Assembly (NCBI GenBank): GCA_030950585.1
Contig: JAUZRG010000031.1
Location: forward strand, 1-40,480
Source of the DNA: Mariprofundaceae bacterium
GTDB taxonomy: Bacteria > Pseudomonadota > Zetaproteobacteria > Mariprofundales > Mariprofundaceae
Length of the DNA stretch: 40,480 bases
Reading direction: 5' to 3'
Position numbers and translations under genes: made by a program. This document shows, in pieces, positions 1 through 8,884 of the stretch. Each line of letters starts with the position of its first letter. Within the stretch, counting starts at the first letter, position 1. The notes below the pieces were generated by a model. That model was not told the origin of the DNA. It searched no databases and worked only from the letters and a program-made list of their open reading frames with translations.

Positions 1-1352
1 GCCAAGGCAGTGTTTGTAAAGGAGGTTCGACCTTGACCCAAAGCCCCATTTGTTGGTGCATTCACAGCCGCTTGCGGTGGATAATAACTACGTGGTTGCA
101 CAAAGTGATAAAAATTTGTGGCTGGGCTTAGCTGCTTGCGCGTACCCTGACCAAGCGGCAAGAAATCTTTAATGTAGATATGATAGGTAAATTCTTTGCT
201 TGCGCGATAGGCATACACAAAACTTTCTGCATTATAGTGCTCAGGGTTCCTTGCAAGATTATCGTTGATGCCCACGCCACTGACTGTTTCCAAAACAATG
301 CGTTCACTGCGCACATCCAAGTTAACCCGCTTGGTCATCACAATATCACCTTCTGCGGCAAAATTCAGCATGGTATTGGCAACATTGCGACTACCCTGCA
401 TCATCAGCATATAACCAGCATAAGGCCCTGATTTGATTTCACGCGGTTGCGATAAGTTCTTCGCTGATTTATCAATGGCGGACTCTTGGCCAAAAAAGGT
501 AAAGTTATCACTGCCATCCACTTGCATTTTCCACAAAGAAAAACGGTTTGTCTTCGCTTGATGCTCCCATTGGGTAAACACCACCATTTTCAAACCATTA
601 TGGGTGATCAACACAGGATCTTGTTGATGTGAGTTATTAAAGCCTATGCGAAAAACATCACCTGTGACCGCATCCATCTTATGAATTAATGTGGTGGGTT
701 GGCGATCATACTCATCTTTCAAGACTGCCCGATAGTTCACAGGTATTTCAGCATCTGTGACTGACTTGCTCACAAATAACATGGGATGCCCAGTGATAGG
801 GTCATCACCAATGTAGGTTGGTGTGGTAAAGTGCGTGGTGTTTTGTAAACTAATTTTGGTAAATGTATGGCTATTTAAATTATAATTGTAGATACCCAAA
901 TGTGTATCTGTGCCTTGCCGCATCGAAACATACAGGCTTTTCCCATCAGGTGCGACATCAAAACTATGAATGCGAATTTTATCTGTATCCGTGCAATCTA
1001 CATTGCGTTTGGGCAATAGCTGCCAAGTGCGTGTGGTACCATCAGGAAGCTCACGAGAGACAAATAACTTATCTTCAAAATTAATGCCTGTGGTTGGATC
1101 ATAACCTGAGGTTGGAAAGCGTAAATCATTGCGGCTATCAAGCTGTGACCAGCCTATATAAAAAACATCGGGTCTTAGGCGCGCATTAAACAATGGGGGG
1201 CGTTGCGGTGCATAAGTATAGCCATCTTCAGCAGGCACAACACCGCAAGCGGTAATATCAGGTGTTCCAAAGCCTTTTACCGTTGGATTATCCGTCGCAA
1301 TACAAGCATTTAAGAAAAAGATGACAAACAAGTAAAAAAAGATGGTTCTCAT
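1..1352 (-). CDS. Lipoprotein with PD40-like beta-propeller repeats (3' end outside window)
   Basis: An open frame runs without a stop from an ATG at 1350-1352 to the left edge, giving at least 450 codons, so the C-terminus is missing. The N-terminus is a short hydrophobic segment ending in the lipobox L-N-A-C (Cys17), which predicts a lipid-anchored envelope protein. A GAGGGGA Shine-Dalgarno lies about 8 bases upstream. The segment V-A-P-D-G-K-S-L-Y-V-S is typical of TolB/PD40 propeller blades. The rest is rich in short beta-strand-like stretches with aromatic and Asp/Gly turns. The outer-membrane barrel gene lies 75 bp upstream on the same strand, so the two could be co-transcribed. The function is unknown; a surface-exposed binding propeller is only an inference. 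The reading frame and lipobox are directly visible. Confidence 0.8.
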   Translation of the reverse strand, partial: MRTIFFYLFVIFFLNACIATDNPTVKGFGTPDITACGVVPAEDGYTYAPQRPPLFNARLRPDVFYIGWSQLDSRNDLRFPTSGYDPTTGINFEDKLFVSRELPDGTTRTWQLLPKRNVDCTDTDKIRIHSFDVAPDGKSLYVSMRQGTDTHLGIYNYNLNSHTFTKISLQNTTHFTTPTYIGDDPITGHPMLFVSKSVTDAEIPVNYRAVLKDEYDRQPTTLIHKMDAVTGDVFRIGFNNSHQQDPVLITHNGLKMVVFTQWEHQAKTNRFSLWKMQVDGSDNFTFFGQESAIDKSAKNLSQPREIKSGPYAGYMLMMQGSRNVANTMLNFAAEGDIVMTKRVNLDVRSERIVLETVSGVGINDNLARNPEHYNAESFVYAYRASKEFTYHIYIKDFLPLGQGTRKQLSPATNFYHFVQPRSYYPPQAAVNAPTNGALGQGRTSFTNTAL

Positions 1353-1427
1353 TAGGTATATCCCCTCATTTAAACAAGATTAGAAAAAGCATTTATCATA
1401 AAGAAAGTCTGTGTTGAAACTCAAACC

Positions 1428-2198
1428 TTAATAGCGAAAAAGCAAACCAAACACAGGGCCTTTAAAGGTCGTATCAACAAGGATTTGATTATTATTTTGA
1501 CCACTTAGCTTTAATTTAATTTGGCGATAACCAACATACATGCTGACATATTTTTGGTTCCAATAGGCCAATGGGTTTAGGTCTAAGCTTGCTTGAAAAT
1601 CAGAGAATTGATTGCCACTACTGCTATAAACACCATAACGCAGGTTCAATGCAACCCATTCTTTATAAGCCACATGGCCACGAATACCCAAAGATGGTAG
1701 GAGAGCTGAAGCCGAAACGGCTTGGGCAAAGGCAGTCTCACGCACAGATTGCGTGGTTTTAAATGATTTCACACCCAGTTCTGCACCCAAACGCGCCCGC
1801 CATGTCTCCTTTTCGAGAAACAACGGATAATAAGCAAAGCTTCCTTCGATTAGTTTGGCCTTCAATTCATGATAGTAAGGAGGGTTGGCAAAAGCACTGC
1901 CATTAAAATTAAAAAGCACACTCGGCGTGCTGACTACACCGTTGTATTTCATGTTTAAATAAGCAAGATGAAAACTGTGCTGACCAAAAAACACGGAAGC
2001 CTCTGCATCCAAAAAGTTTTCTTTTTTAAGGTTCATATCATTTTTAAGGTTTAATGTTGTACCTGCGACAGCACCCGAAGTCACACTAATATTACCACTT
2101 GGACTTAGGCTGGAAGCACCTAACCTTAACGTCACCATATCAGATGCAGATGCCTCAACGCTCAACAACAAACACAACAGACCTAACCATAAACGCAT
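1428..2198 (-). CDS. Outer-membrane beta-barrel protein, unknown function
   Basis: This 256-residue protein has a clear Sec signal peptide (residues 1-19, cleavage after A-S-A). It continues as alternating polar and hydrophobic beta-strand segments rich in Tyr, Phe, Gly and Asn. It ends in F-R-Y, the terminal aromatic residue expected for recognition by the Bam machinery. The length suggests a barrel of roughly 8-12 strands. I do not recognise a specific family; OmpW/OmpX-like or porin-like small barrels are possible. A GAGGGGAAG ribosome site precedes the ATG at 2198. The gene precedes the lipoprotein gene on the same strand with a 75 bp gap. The outer-membrane placement is well supported, the role is not. 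Confidence 0.75.
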   Translation of the reverse strand: MRLWLGLLCLLLSVEASASDMVTLRLGASSLSPSGNISVTSGAVAGTTLNLKNDMNLKKENFLDAEASVFFGQHSFHLAYLNMKYNGVVSTPSVLFNFNGSAFANPPYYHELKAKLIEGSFAYYPLFLEKETWRARLGAELGVKSFKTTQSVRETAFAQAVSASALLPSLGIRGHVAYKEWVALNLRYGVYSSSGNQFSDFQASLDLNPLAYWNQKYVSMYVGYRQIKLKLSGQNNNQILVDTTFKGPVFGLLFRY

Positions 2199-2410
2199 AC
2201 CGACTTCCCCTCTTAAAAATTAGAAGCAGAGAAGATAACCAACATATAGAAAAAAACAATCTTAAAATCATGGCTAAACAAGGCTTTTTTACATACACCT
2301 GATAAGAAGTCATCACCAAAATAATAGCTTCTCTTTTTATCTCAAGGCTAGCTTTTACAAAAAATAAAAAAGGATGTACGATCCAGATTAAGTTTAAATA
2401 GGGAGATCAT

Positions 2411-2593
2411 ATGACAATCACAGAACTCGTTAACCAAATTATTAAAGATGGAAAAATCACCCAAAACGAATATGAAGGCTTTCTTGCCAAGGTCAAAGAA
2501 GATGGTCAAATTGATGCAGAGGAAAAAGAACAAATCACACGTCTCATGGCGATGATTGATCGAAAAGAACTCACAATAGAGAAGTTTGTTTAA
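2411..2593 (+). CDS. Small acidic helical protein with two EF-hand-like D-G-x-I segments
   Basis: This 60-residue frame is preceded by AGGGAG ten bases upstream of the ATG and followed at once by a strong hairpin terminator, which together make a real gene likely. The sequence is highly charged and lacks a signal peptide, Cys or membrane segment. Two internal segments are similar: D-G-K-I-T-Q-N-E (about residues 13-20) and D-G-Q-I-D-A-E-E (about 31-38). Both resemble EF-hand or TerB-type loops where D-G-x-I is followed by an acidic helix. It stands alone between divergent and convergent neighbours. The opposite-strand frame over the same bases has no ribosome site. I do not recognise a named family; calcium binding is only a possibility. 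Confidence 0.65.
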   Translation: MTITELVNQIIKDGKITQNEYEGFLAKVKEDGQIDAEEKEQITRLMAMIDRKELTIEKFV

Positions 2594-2601
2594 AAACACA
2601 T

Positions 2602-2636
2602 GTGCTTGTGTTCATTGACGCACAAGCACCCTTTTT
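2602..2636. terminator. Rho-independent terminator between convergent genes
   Basis: A perfect 9-bp stem, GTGCTTGTG (2602-2610) with CACAAGCAC (2621-2629), encloses a 10-base loop. It is followed by CCTTTTT on the plus strand. It ends the 60-residue gene. On the minus strand the stem is followed by a T-rich run, so it may also insulate the converging 2638-3636 gene. Confidence 0.75.
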
Positions 2637-2637
2637 A

Positions 2638-3636
2638 TCATTCACCCAACAACATGCTCATAAACTGTTGACGTGTTTGTTTAGAAGCATCGTGGTATTG
2701 CACAAAAGGTGTATGCTGATCTTGTTGATTCATATCAAGCACAATGCCCCAAATGGGTTGACTTGAATTCGCCAACATCGAATAACGAATATCTCCCACC
2801 ATCGTTTCTTTGCCTGTAAACAAAGCAACAAAACCACTAGAAAAGAAATCAAAACGTTGAATATCTTTGGCCATTGTTGAGTTGACTTGAAGCGTCGCCA
2901 AATCTGAAGCCATAAAACGTTTGACCTTTTCCCCTTCATAAACTTTATCATCACCAAGCATCGACGCACGATAAGCATCAATATAAAAAGAACCCTTTGA
3001 TTCATAAATAGCACGCCACAATAATAAATTTCCCATGGTCGGTTTTACTTCAATACGCTCCACTTCATGCCCACGAGACTGAGCAAGATCCATTGTCATA
3101 GTTCGCACACGCTCATGTTGCACAAAACCAAGCAATAGATACGAACAAGCAAACGCGATACCCGCAAATGCATAACGAGGATTCTTTTTAAGAAGCGTCA
3201 AAACAATCGCAATGATCAAAGCCAAAGAAAAAAGAGGATCAAGAATAGAGACAATACTCCATGCAATGCGCGCATCTGAAAAAGGCCATAACAAAGAGGT
3301 TCCATAAGATGTACAGGTATCAATCAAACCAGAAGTGGCATAAGCCACAGTGCAAAATAACAACAAACGCTTAAAGCTTAAATGTTTCTTTAAAACAGGC
3401 CACATCAACAAGGTTGCGCAAAGCCCACCAATAGGAATAAAGAAAATGGAATGACTAAAGTGACGATGAAAATCCAATTGCAACAAAGGATCACTGGCAA
3501 AAAAAGTAAGCACAGCATCCACATCTGCGAGTAGTCCAGCCAAAAAACCAACCACCATAGCCACTCGAACTTCTTTGTCTTTGGCAAAACTTTGAGCCAA
3601 AATGGCACCTGCAAGACCCTGTGTGACAATATCCAT
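2638..3636 (-). CDS. Membrane-bound metal-dependent hydrolase, YdjM/DUF457-like
   Basis: This 332-residue inner-membrane protein has about five hydrophobic segments in its first 180 residues and a soluble C-terminal half. The N-terminus carries the hallmarks of the LexA-regulated/DUF457 metal-dependent hydrolase family: an acidic pair in L-A-D-V-D (Asp38, Asp40), the histidine motif H-R-H-F-S-H-S (His57, His59, His62), and later D-T-C-T-S-Y-G-T preceding a W-P-F segment. The substrate of the family is unknown. AGAGGAG lies seven bases before the ATG at 3636. Upstream is a 386-bp non-coding stretch and ilvC diverges from it. The family assignment is fairly secure, the biochemical role is not. 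Confidence 0.8.
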   Translation of the reverse strand: MDIVTQGLAGAILAQSFAKDKEVRVAMVVGFLAGLLADVDAVLTFFASDPLLQLDFHRHFSHSIFFIPIGGLCATLLMWPVLKKHLSFKRLLLFCTVAYATSGLIDTCTSYGTSLLWPFSDARIAWSIVSILDPLFSLALIIAIVLTLLKKNPRYAFAGIAFACSYLLLGFVQHERVRTMTMDLAQSRGHEVERIEVKPTMGNLLLWRAIYESKGSFYIDAYRASMLGDDKVYEGEKVKRFMASDLATLQVNSTMAKDIQRFDFFSSGFVALFTGKETMVGDIRYSMLANSSQPIWGIVLDMNQQDQHTPFVQYHDASKQTRQQFMSMLLGE

Positions 3637-5039
<1,403 letters not shown>

Positions 5040-5054
5040 AAATATAGCCTAAAA

Positions 5055-5090
5055 AACTAAAGAGACTTCTCTTTTGAAGCCTCTTTAGTT
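5055..5090. terminator. Hairpin after ilvC, probable terminator
   Basis: A 15-bp inverted repeat with one mismatch (5055-5069 against 5076-5090) has a six-base loop. On the plus strand it ends in TT followed by CCCC, so the U-tract is poor. On the minus strand it is followed by T6. It may stop ilvC transcription or act as an mRNA 3' stabiliser. Confidence 0.5.
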
Positions 5091-5174
5091 CCCCATCGCT
5101 ATCGTCACTTAACATACAACTCACAACCATAAAACTGATAAAAAGAATACAAACCAAAGTTGACAAGACTTGCC

Positions 5175-5180
5175 TATAAT
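5175..5180 (+). promoter_or_regulatory. Candidate -10 box for the cytochrome c gene
   Basis: A perfect TATAAT lies 55 bases before the start codon of the cytochrome c gene. A TTGACA at 5160-5165 is only nine bases away, too close to serve as its -35 box, so promoter use of this site rests on the -10 match alone. Confidence 0.35.
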
Positions 5181-5234
5181 GGGTAGAACACTGCCCGCCT
5201 TGTGCAAACATATTTGAATACGGAGGAACTTTTT

Positions 5235-5600
5235 ATGAAAAAAGCGTTAATGATTATGGCTGCAGCATCATTTGTAATGGCTGCTGGTACTAGTGTTGCA
5301 GTTGCTGGTGCAGAATCTAAATGTAAAGCTTGCCATACTTTTGACCAAGGTGGCAAAAACAAAACTGGTCCAAATCTTTTCGGTATCGTTGGCAAAAAAG
5401 CTGGTTCTACTGAAGGCTTTAAATATGGTTCATACCTAAAAGGTTCTGACTTCACTTGGGATGAAACACGTCTAAGAGCTTGGATTTTAAGTTCTAAGAA
5501 AGTTGCAAAAGCAGCTCACGCTAAAACTAAAATGCCTGCTCAAAAAGTAAAAGGCAAAAAAGCTGATGCAGTTATTGCCTTCCTAAAAGGTCTTAAATAA
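5235..5600 (+). CDS. Periplasmic class I c-type cytochrome
   Basis: This is a small electron carrier of 121 residues. I chose the ATG at 5235 because GGAGG lies eight bases before it and it opens a normal Sec signal peptide (M-K-K-A, hydrophobic core, A-V-A-G-A cleavage region near residue 26). The haem-binding motif C-K-A-C-H is at residues 30-34. The distal ligand is probably Met100 in T-K-M-P. The spacing and the G-P-N-L-F-G motif are typical of cytochrome c2/c550-type monohaem proteins. The mature protein is lysine-rich, so basic. It stands alone with its own candidate promoter and a strong terminator. It probably shuttles electrons between membrane complexes and a terminal oxidase. The partner cannot be read from the sequence. 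Confidence 0.93.
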   Translation: MKKALMIMAAASFVMAAGTSVAVAGAESKCKACHTFDQGGKNKTGPNLFGIVGKKAGSTEGFKYGSYLKGSDFTWDETRLRAWILSSKKVAKAAHAKTKMPAQKVKGKKADAVIAFLKGLK

Positions 5601-5622
5601 TATTTCATAAGCATTAAGCTTT

Positions 5623-5652
5623 AAAAAAAGCGACCCTCGGGTCGCTTTTTTT
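5623..5652. terminator. Bidirectional rho-independent terminator
   Basis: An A7 run leads into the palindrome GCGACC-CTCG-GGTCGC, followed by T7. The symmetrical A and T runs let it end both the cytochrome c gene (plus) and the ycgN-to-mutY operon (minus), whose last stop is at 5657. Confidence 0.9.
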
Positions 5653-5656
5653 ATGC

Positions 5657-6631
5657 CTATAAAGAACACTTTTTCAATAAACGCTGCACACCTGTTGGTA
5701 TGGCAATATCATCCAAATCAGAAACCCACTTTCCTTGCCCTTGTGGTAAAGAAGCCATCGACTTTAAATGTAAATGCAAGCGTCGGTGCGTTAAGACATG
5801 CACATGATCGGCTTCACTCAATGTTGGCATCATCTCAATCATGGGCAAACACCATAACTTCGCCCAAATACCTTTTTCAGGTCGCTGAATCATCCAAATA
5901 CCTTTTTCATCATCTTGATGTAATAATGCCTGCCAATACACATTTTTGACTGCTGCTTTCTTGGTTTTTATCGCGGGCTGATTCTCATGTGCTGAGGCAC
6001 AGTGCTGAACCACTGGGCATCGGGCACAAGCAGTGCTTCTTGCCAAACACAACGTGGCACCAAGCTCCATCATGGCCTGATTCCACTGCCCTGCATCCTT
6101 GCTTTGAGCTTGAATCTCTTCTGTTGCCCATTGCCATAAAGTGGTGTCTAAAGCTTCTCGCTCACCATACCAACGACGTAAAACCCGCTTTACATTTCCA
6201 TCCAACACAGGGTTCTTAGCACCAAAACAAATAGAGCTAATCGCACCCGCTGTTGAACGACCAACCCCTGATAAAGCGAGTATATCATCAAAACCTTCAG
6301 GAAAAATAGCCGCATGCTTTTCACAAATCAACTGAGCTGAAGCATGAATAAAACGCGCACGGCGATAATAGCCTAAACCTTCCCATGCTTTTAAAACATC
6401 GTCTTCTTTAGCCAAGGCCAATGTTGTTAAGTCAGGAAAACGTTTTAACCATGCGTTAAATTTAGGAACCACTGTTTTAACTTGGGTTTGCTGCAACATA
6501 ACTTCTGAAATCCACACCGCATAAGGTGATAAATCCCTGCGCCAAGGTAAATCTCTGGCCTGTTGCTCGTACCAAAGATGCAGTTGTTGTTGGCGTTCTT
6601 TATAATGTACGGAATGTGGCACGATCATCAA
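5657..6631 (-). CDS. mutY: Adenine DNA glycosylase MutY
   Basis: MutY removes adenine mispaired with 8-oxoguanine in base excision repair. The 324-residue protein has the HhH-GPD fold. The catalytic Glu43 is in I-S-E-V-M-L-Q-Q-T. The hairpin L-S-G-V-G-R-S-T-A-G-A spans about residues 120-130, and the catalytic Asp144 is in L-D-G-N-V-K-R. The 4Fe-4S ligands follow the C-x6-C-x2-C-x5-C pattern at Cys195, 202, 205 and 211. The C-terminal 100 residues are the NUDIX-like domain that reads 8-oxoG. The start overlaps the end of the TonB-like gene by 32 bp, and an alternative Met lies at codon 2. It is the last gene of the minus-strand operon. Confidence 0.96.
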   Translation of the reverse strand: MMIVPHSVHYKERQQQLHLWYEQQARDLPWRRDLSPYAVWISEVMLQQTQVKTVVPKFNAWLKRFPDLTTLALAKEDDVLKAWEGLGYYRRARFIHASAQLICEKHAAIFPEGFDDILALSGVGRSTAGAISSICFGAKNPVLDGNVKRVLRRWYGEREALDTTLWQWATEEIQAQSKDAGQWNQAMMELGATLCLARSTACARCPVVQHCASAHENQPAIKTKKAAVKNVYWQALLHQDDEKGIWMIQRPEKGIWAKLWCLPMIEMMPTLSEADHVHVLTHRRLHLHLKSMASLPQGQGKWVSDLDDIAIPTGVQRLLKKCSL

Positions 6632-7448
6632 TCACCTCAAAACTTAAACGAAAAGACACACGATCAAAACCCCAAGATAAAGGCAGTGGACGATAGGGGG
6701 CAGCATCCCGAAGTGCTTTGAGCGCGCTTTTATTTAAATGCTCAAGCGGACTAGCGCGCAAAATCACCACACGCTCAAGTTGGCCTTTGCGGTTAATGGT
6801 GATACGCAATAAAACCCTTCGATCCATCTCAGGATAAGCTTGGTAATCATCCTTCCCAGGTTGCCACTGTTCTTCAAGTGCCACAACCAAAGCATGGGCA
6901 TAAGCAGCATATTTTTCTTCACGGGTATTGATGGGAATATTAGCTTCTGAAGACAGCATACTTTTAAGTCGATGTTGCTGTGGTTTCTGTTGCGCAATCT
7001 TATTAATACTATCGCTAGATGGGTCTAAATTGATTTCAGATAATGGTTTGTAGAGTTTCTTTTCAGCTTCTTTTTTGACAACTTGATTGACTTGTTCTTC
7101 CACCTTATCAGGCTGCTTAGGTTTTGGAGACTGAACTTTTTTTCTTTCTTTTTTAACAGCTTCCACAGGTTTTTTTTGGGGTTCTTTCTTAGGTCTGAGT
7201 ACCTTTTTTTCTGGCTCTTTTTCTACTTTCTGATTTTTATCGGCAATGGCAGCAGCTTTCTTTGGCTCTTCTTTCTTCTTTGGTACCTCTGGTGCCAACA
7301 AAGCAACATCCATGATCGTTTTTTCAGGTTTCTTTTCTACCTTCTGTTGCTGCTTCTCTTGCTCATAGCTAAATAACTGCATAAAAAGAAGGTGAAGTAA
7401 AATAGAAACAACAATGGTAATCGCGAGTGTTTTATTTTCTTTCATCAT
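6600..7448 (-). CDS. TonB-like energy transducer
   Basis: The 282-residue protein shows the TonB/TolA layout. It has one N-terminal membrane anchor (about residues 9-27), a long Lys/Glu/Pro-rich periplasmic spacer (about 28-130), and a C-terminal domain (about 190-282) with the TonB family pattern: R-R-V-L-L-R-I-T-I-N-R-K-G, then S-A-L-K-A-L-R-D-A-A-P and a final strand. Such proteins couple the proton motive force from an ExbB/ExbD or TolQ/TolR motor to the outer membrane. No motor genes or TonB-dependent receptor are in this window. The start overlaps the Gx transporter gene by 17 bp. TonB is more likely than TolA because of the C-terminal motif, but the partner system is not visible. Confidence 0.82.
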   Translation of the reverse strand: MMKENKTLAITIVVSILLHLLFMQLFSYEQEKQQQKVEKKPEKTIMDVALLAPEVPKKKEEPKKAAAIADKNQKVEKEPEKKVLRPKKEPQKKPVEAVKKERKKVQSPKPKQPDKVEEQVNQVVKKEAEKKLYKPLSEINLDPSSDSINKIAQQKPQQHRLKSMLSSEANIPINTREEKYAAYAHALVVALEEQWQPGKDDYQAYPEMDRRVLLRITINRKGQLERVVILRASPLEHLNKSALKALRDAAPYRPLPLSWGFDRVSFRLSFEVIDDRATFRTL

Positions 7449-7956
7449 CTAACCTATCAACCACCATACTTGCCCATGCACCATTAAACCACCCCGAAAA
7501 ACAAGATAAAACCAAAAGTGGTGCCAAGGCATAATAAAGTGTCGCCTGCTGAATAAAGAAATATTCCACCACAAAGAACTGTGTACACATATGCACACCA
7601 GCACACAGCATACTGATACTGATTAAACCACAAGAAGTGACGTAAAAAACCAAAACCATCATCAGAGCTGCCGCCATTGACGCCAGCAGCGCAATGAAAA
7701 AAGTCGGTGTAAATAGGGTTCCAATAAAGAAACTACCCACAACCACACGACACACCGCTAAAAGCAGTGCTGCACGCATACCAAGCCATGCTAAAGCCAC
7801 TAATGTGACACCGTTGGCCAATCCCAATTTAAACCACGGCCCTAAAGCGGGTAAAGAGGATTCAAAAACATGAATGGAGCTTGCCAAAGCAAGCAATGTG
7901 ACCCACAGAGCACGTTGGCGTAAGTAGGAAAGTTCAGGACGTGCATGATCTGTCAT
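7432..7956 (-). CDS. Gx transporter family protein (Hpre_diP_synt_I-like)
   Basis: This is a 174-residue integral membrane protein with about five membrane segments. Family hallmarks are the segment L-G-P-W-F-K-L-G-L-A-N-G in the first third and the G-x-F-F-I-G-T-L region that follows. I start at the ATG at 7956, ten bases after the preceding stop and with AGG about eight bases upstream. An upstream in-frame Met at 8004 would overlap the NusG-II gene by 38 bp. The family was once annotated as heptaprenyl diphosphate synthase component I. It is now thought to be an ECF-like substrate-binding membrane protein of unknown substrate, commonly beside NusG-domain-II proteins, as here. Confidence 0.8.
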   Translation of the reverse strand: MTDHARPELSYLRQRALWVTLLALASSIHVFESSLPALGPWFKLGLANGVTLVALAWLGMRAALLLAVCRVVVGSFFIGTLFTPTFFIALLASMAAALMMVLVFYVTSCGLISISMLCAGVHMCTQFFVVEYFFIQQATLYYALAPLLVLSCFSGWFNGAWASMVVDRLDDERK

Positions 7957-7966
7957 TAATAACCTA

Positions 7967-8356
7967 TTATTCCAAAATAACATCCAGACTGCTTTCCCCA
8001 TCAATCATGAACATCACACGATTTGGCACACACGCAGCCATTTGACCCACGCTATGCTGATCATGTTGCGCGACACAATATTGATTCTTACACGGAGAAG
8101 AAAGAAATCGTACATGCATGCCATCAATTTTAAGCGTTGAAACACCAAGCTCACCTTGCACATCTAGCTGAATCACAGCTTTTTGCGGTAATGGGTACCA
8201 AGCCACCAATGTTTGGCCATGAAAAATAGAAACCCCAACGTTTTTACCCTGAGAGAACACAAAACCGATGGAGATAATTCCTAATAAAAGCAGACTGAGC
8301 AATAACCGATCAAGCCAAGTTCCTCGTAAATAATAATAAAAAGAATTAGGCATCAA
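7967..8356 (-). CDS. NusG domain II-containing membrane-anchored protein
   Basis: A 129-residue protein with one N-terminal membrane segment (about residues 17-34) and an extracytoplasmic domain. That domain matches the NusG_II pattern: V-R-F-L-S-S-P-C (Cys89), then N-Q-Y-C (Cys94) and C-V-P-N-R-V (Cys109). Despite the name, these are not transcription factors. The conserved cysteines suggest a redox or metal-binding module outside the membrane. The start overlaps the end of the ycgN-like gene by 11 bp, and the stop is followed after ten bases by the Gx transporter gene, its usual partner. Family membership is well supported; the function is unknown. Confidence 0.8.
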   Translation of the reverse strand: MMPNSFYYYLRGTWLDRLLLSLLLLGIISIGFVFSQGKNVGVSIFHGQTLVAWYPLPQKAVIQLDVQGELGVSTLKIDGMHVRFLSSPCKNQYCVAQHDQHSVGQMAACVPNRVMFMIDGESSLDVILE

Positions 8357-8804
8357 TCCAATGGGCTAAATGCAATATAAAATCATCTTCTTTCACGTCT
8401 ATATCAGAAACCACTTGATCAGAAACAGAGATACCCGCCTCATGGACTGAACGAACATCACCAGAAATAAGCGGGTGCCATGCTGCCAGACTTCTTCCTT
8501 CATCCAAACGACGATAAGCACAACTTTTGGGCAAAAAATGATAGTTAAAACTGGTGCTTGTTCTGATATTAACACAATCAGAAACTTTTTGCTGCCTTGT
8601 CTCGTAGGACTGACAAGCACAACTTTGTTGATCCAATAAATGGCAGGCCACGGTTGTAAATATAATATCTGAAGTCTCTGGATCTTCTAATTTATGAAGG
8701 CAACAGCGACCACAGTGATCACAAAGTGATTCCCATTCTTGATCCGTCATTTCATCAAAACTTTTCACTTTCCAAAAAGCTGCTTTCTTTTCTAAGTCAT
8801 TCAT
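8346..8804 (-). CDS. YcgN/YkgJ-type cysteine cluster protein (UPF0260)
   Basis: A 152-residue cytoplasmic protein of the UPF0260 (YcgN) group. It opens with F-W-K-V-K-S-F-D-E-M-T and the cluster C-D-H-C-G-R-C-C (Cys28, 31, 34, 35). Further cysteines are at 54, 62, 64, 77 and 95, and the C-terminal landmark is W-H-P-L-I-S-G-D followed by V-H-E-A-G-I-S-V. The pattern predicts zinc or iron-sulfur binding. The biochemical role of the family is not known. It is the first gene of a minus-strand operon reaching to mutY. The near-complete family pattern makes the identification secure. Confidence 0.9.
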   Translation of the reverse strand: MNDLEKKAAFWKVKSFDEMTDQEWESLCDHCGRCCLHKLEDPETSDIIFTTVACHLLDQQSCACQSYETRQQKVSDCVNIRTSTSFNYHFLPKSCAYRRLDEGRSLAAWHPLISGDVRSVHEAGISVSDQVVSDIDVKEDDFILHLAHWIDA

Positions 8805-8884
8805 GGCAAAAAGACTACCATCTCAAAACTTTTTTTTACAAAAAACATCACATACCTTTGGCTTTGAATAGGGGGGAATCAATC

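Noticed and set aside
180-431. Plus-strand frames inside 1-1352
   Set aside because: They lie opposite the long minus-strand lipoprotein frame, which has a lipobox, ribosome site and propeller motifs.
5160-5180. TTGACA and TATAAT as a paired sigma-70 promoter
   Set aside because: The two hexamers are only nine bases apart, far from the usual 16-18. Only the TATAAT was kept as a candidate.
7083-7376. 97-codon Phe/Leu-rich plus-strand frame
   Set aside because: It is the antisense reading of the Lys/Glu/Pro-rich spacer of the TonB-like gene, which gives Phe and Leu runs by composition.
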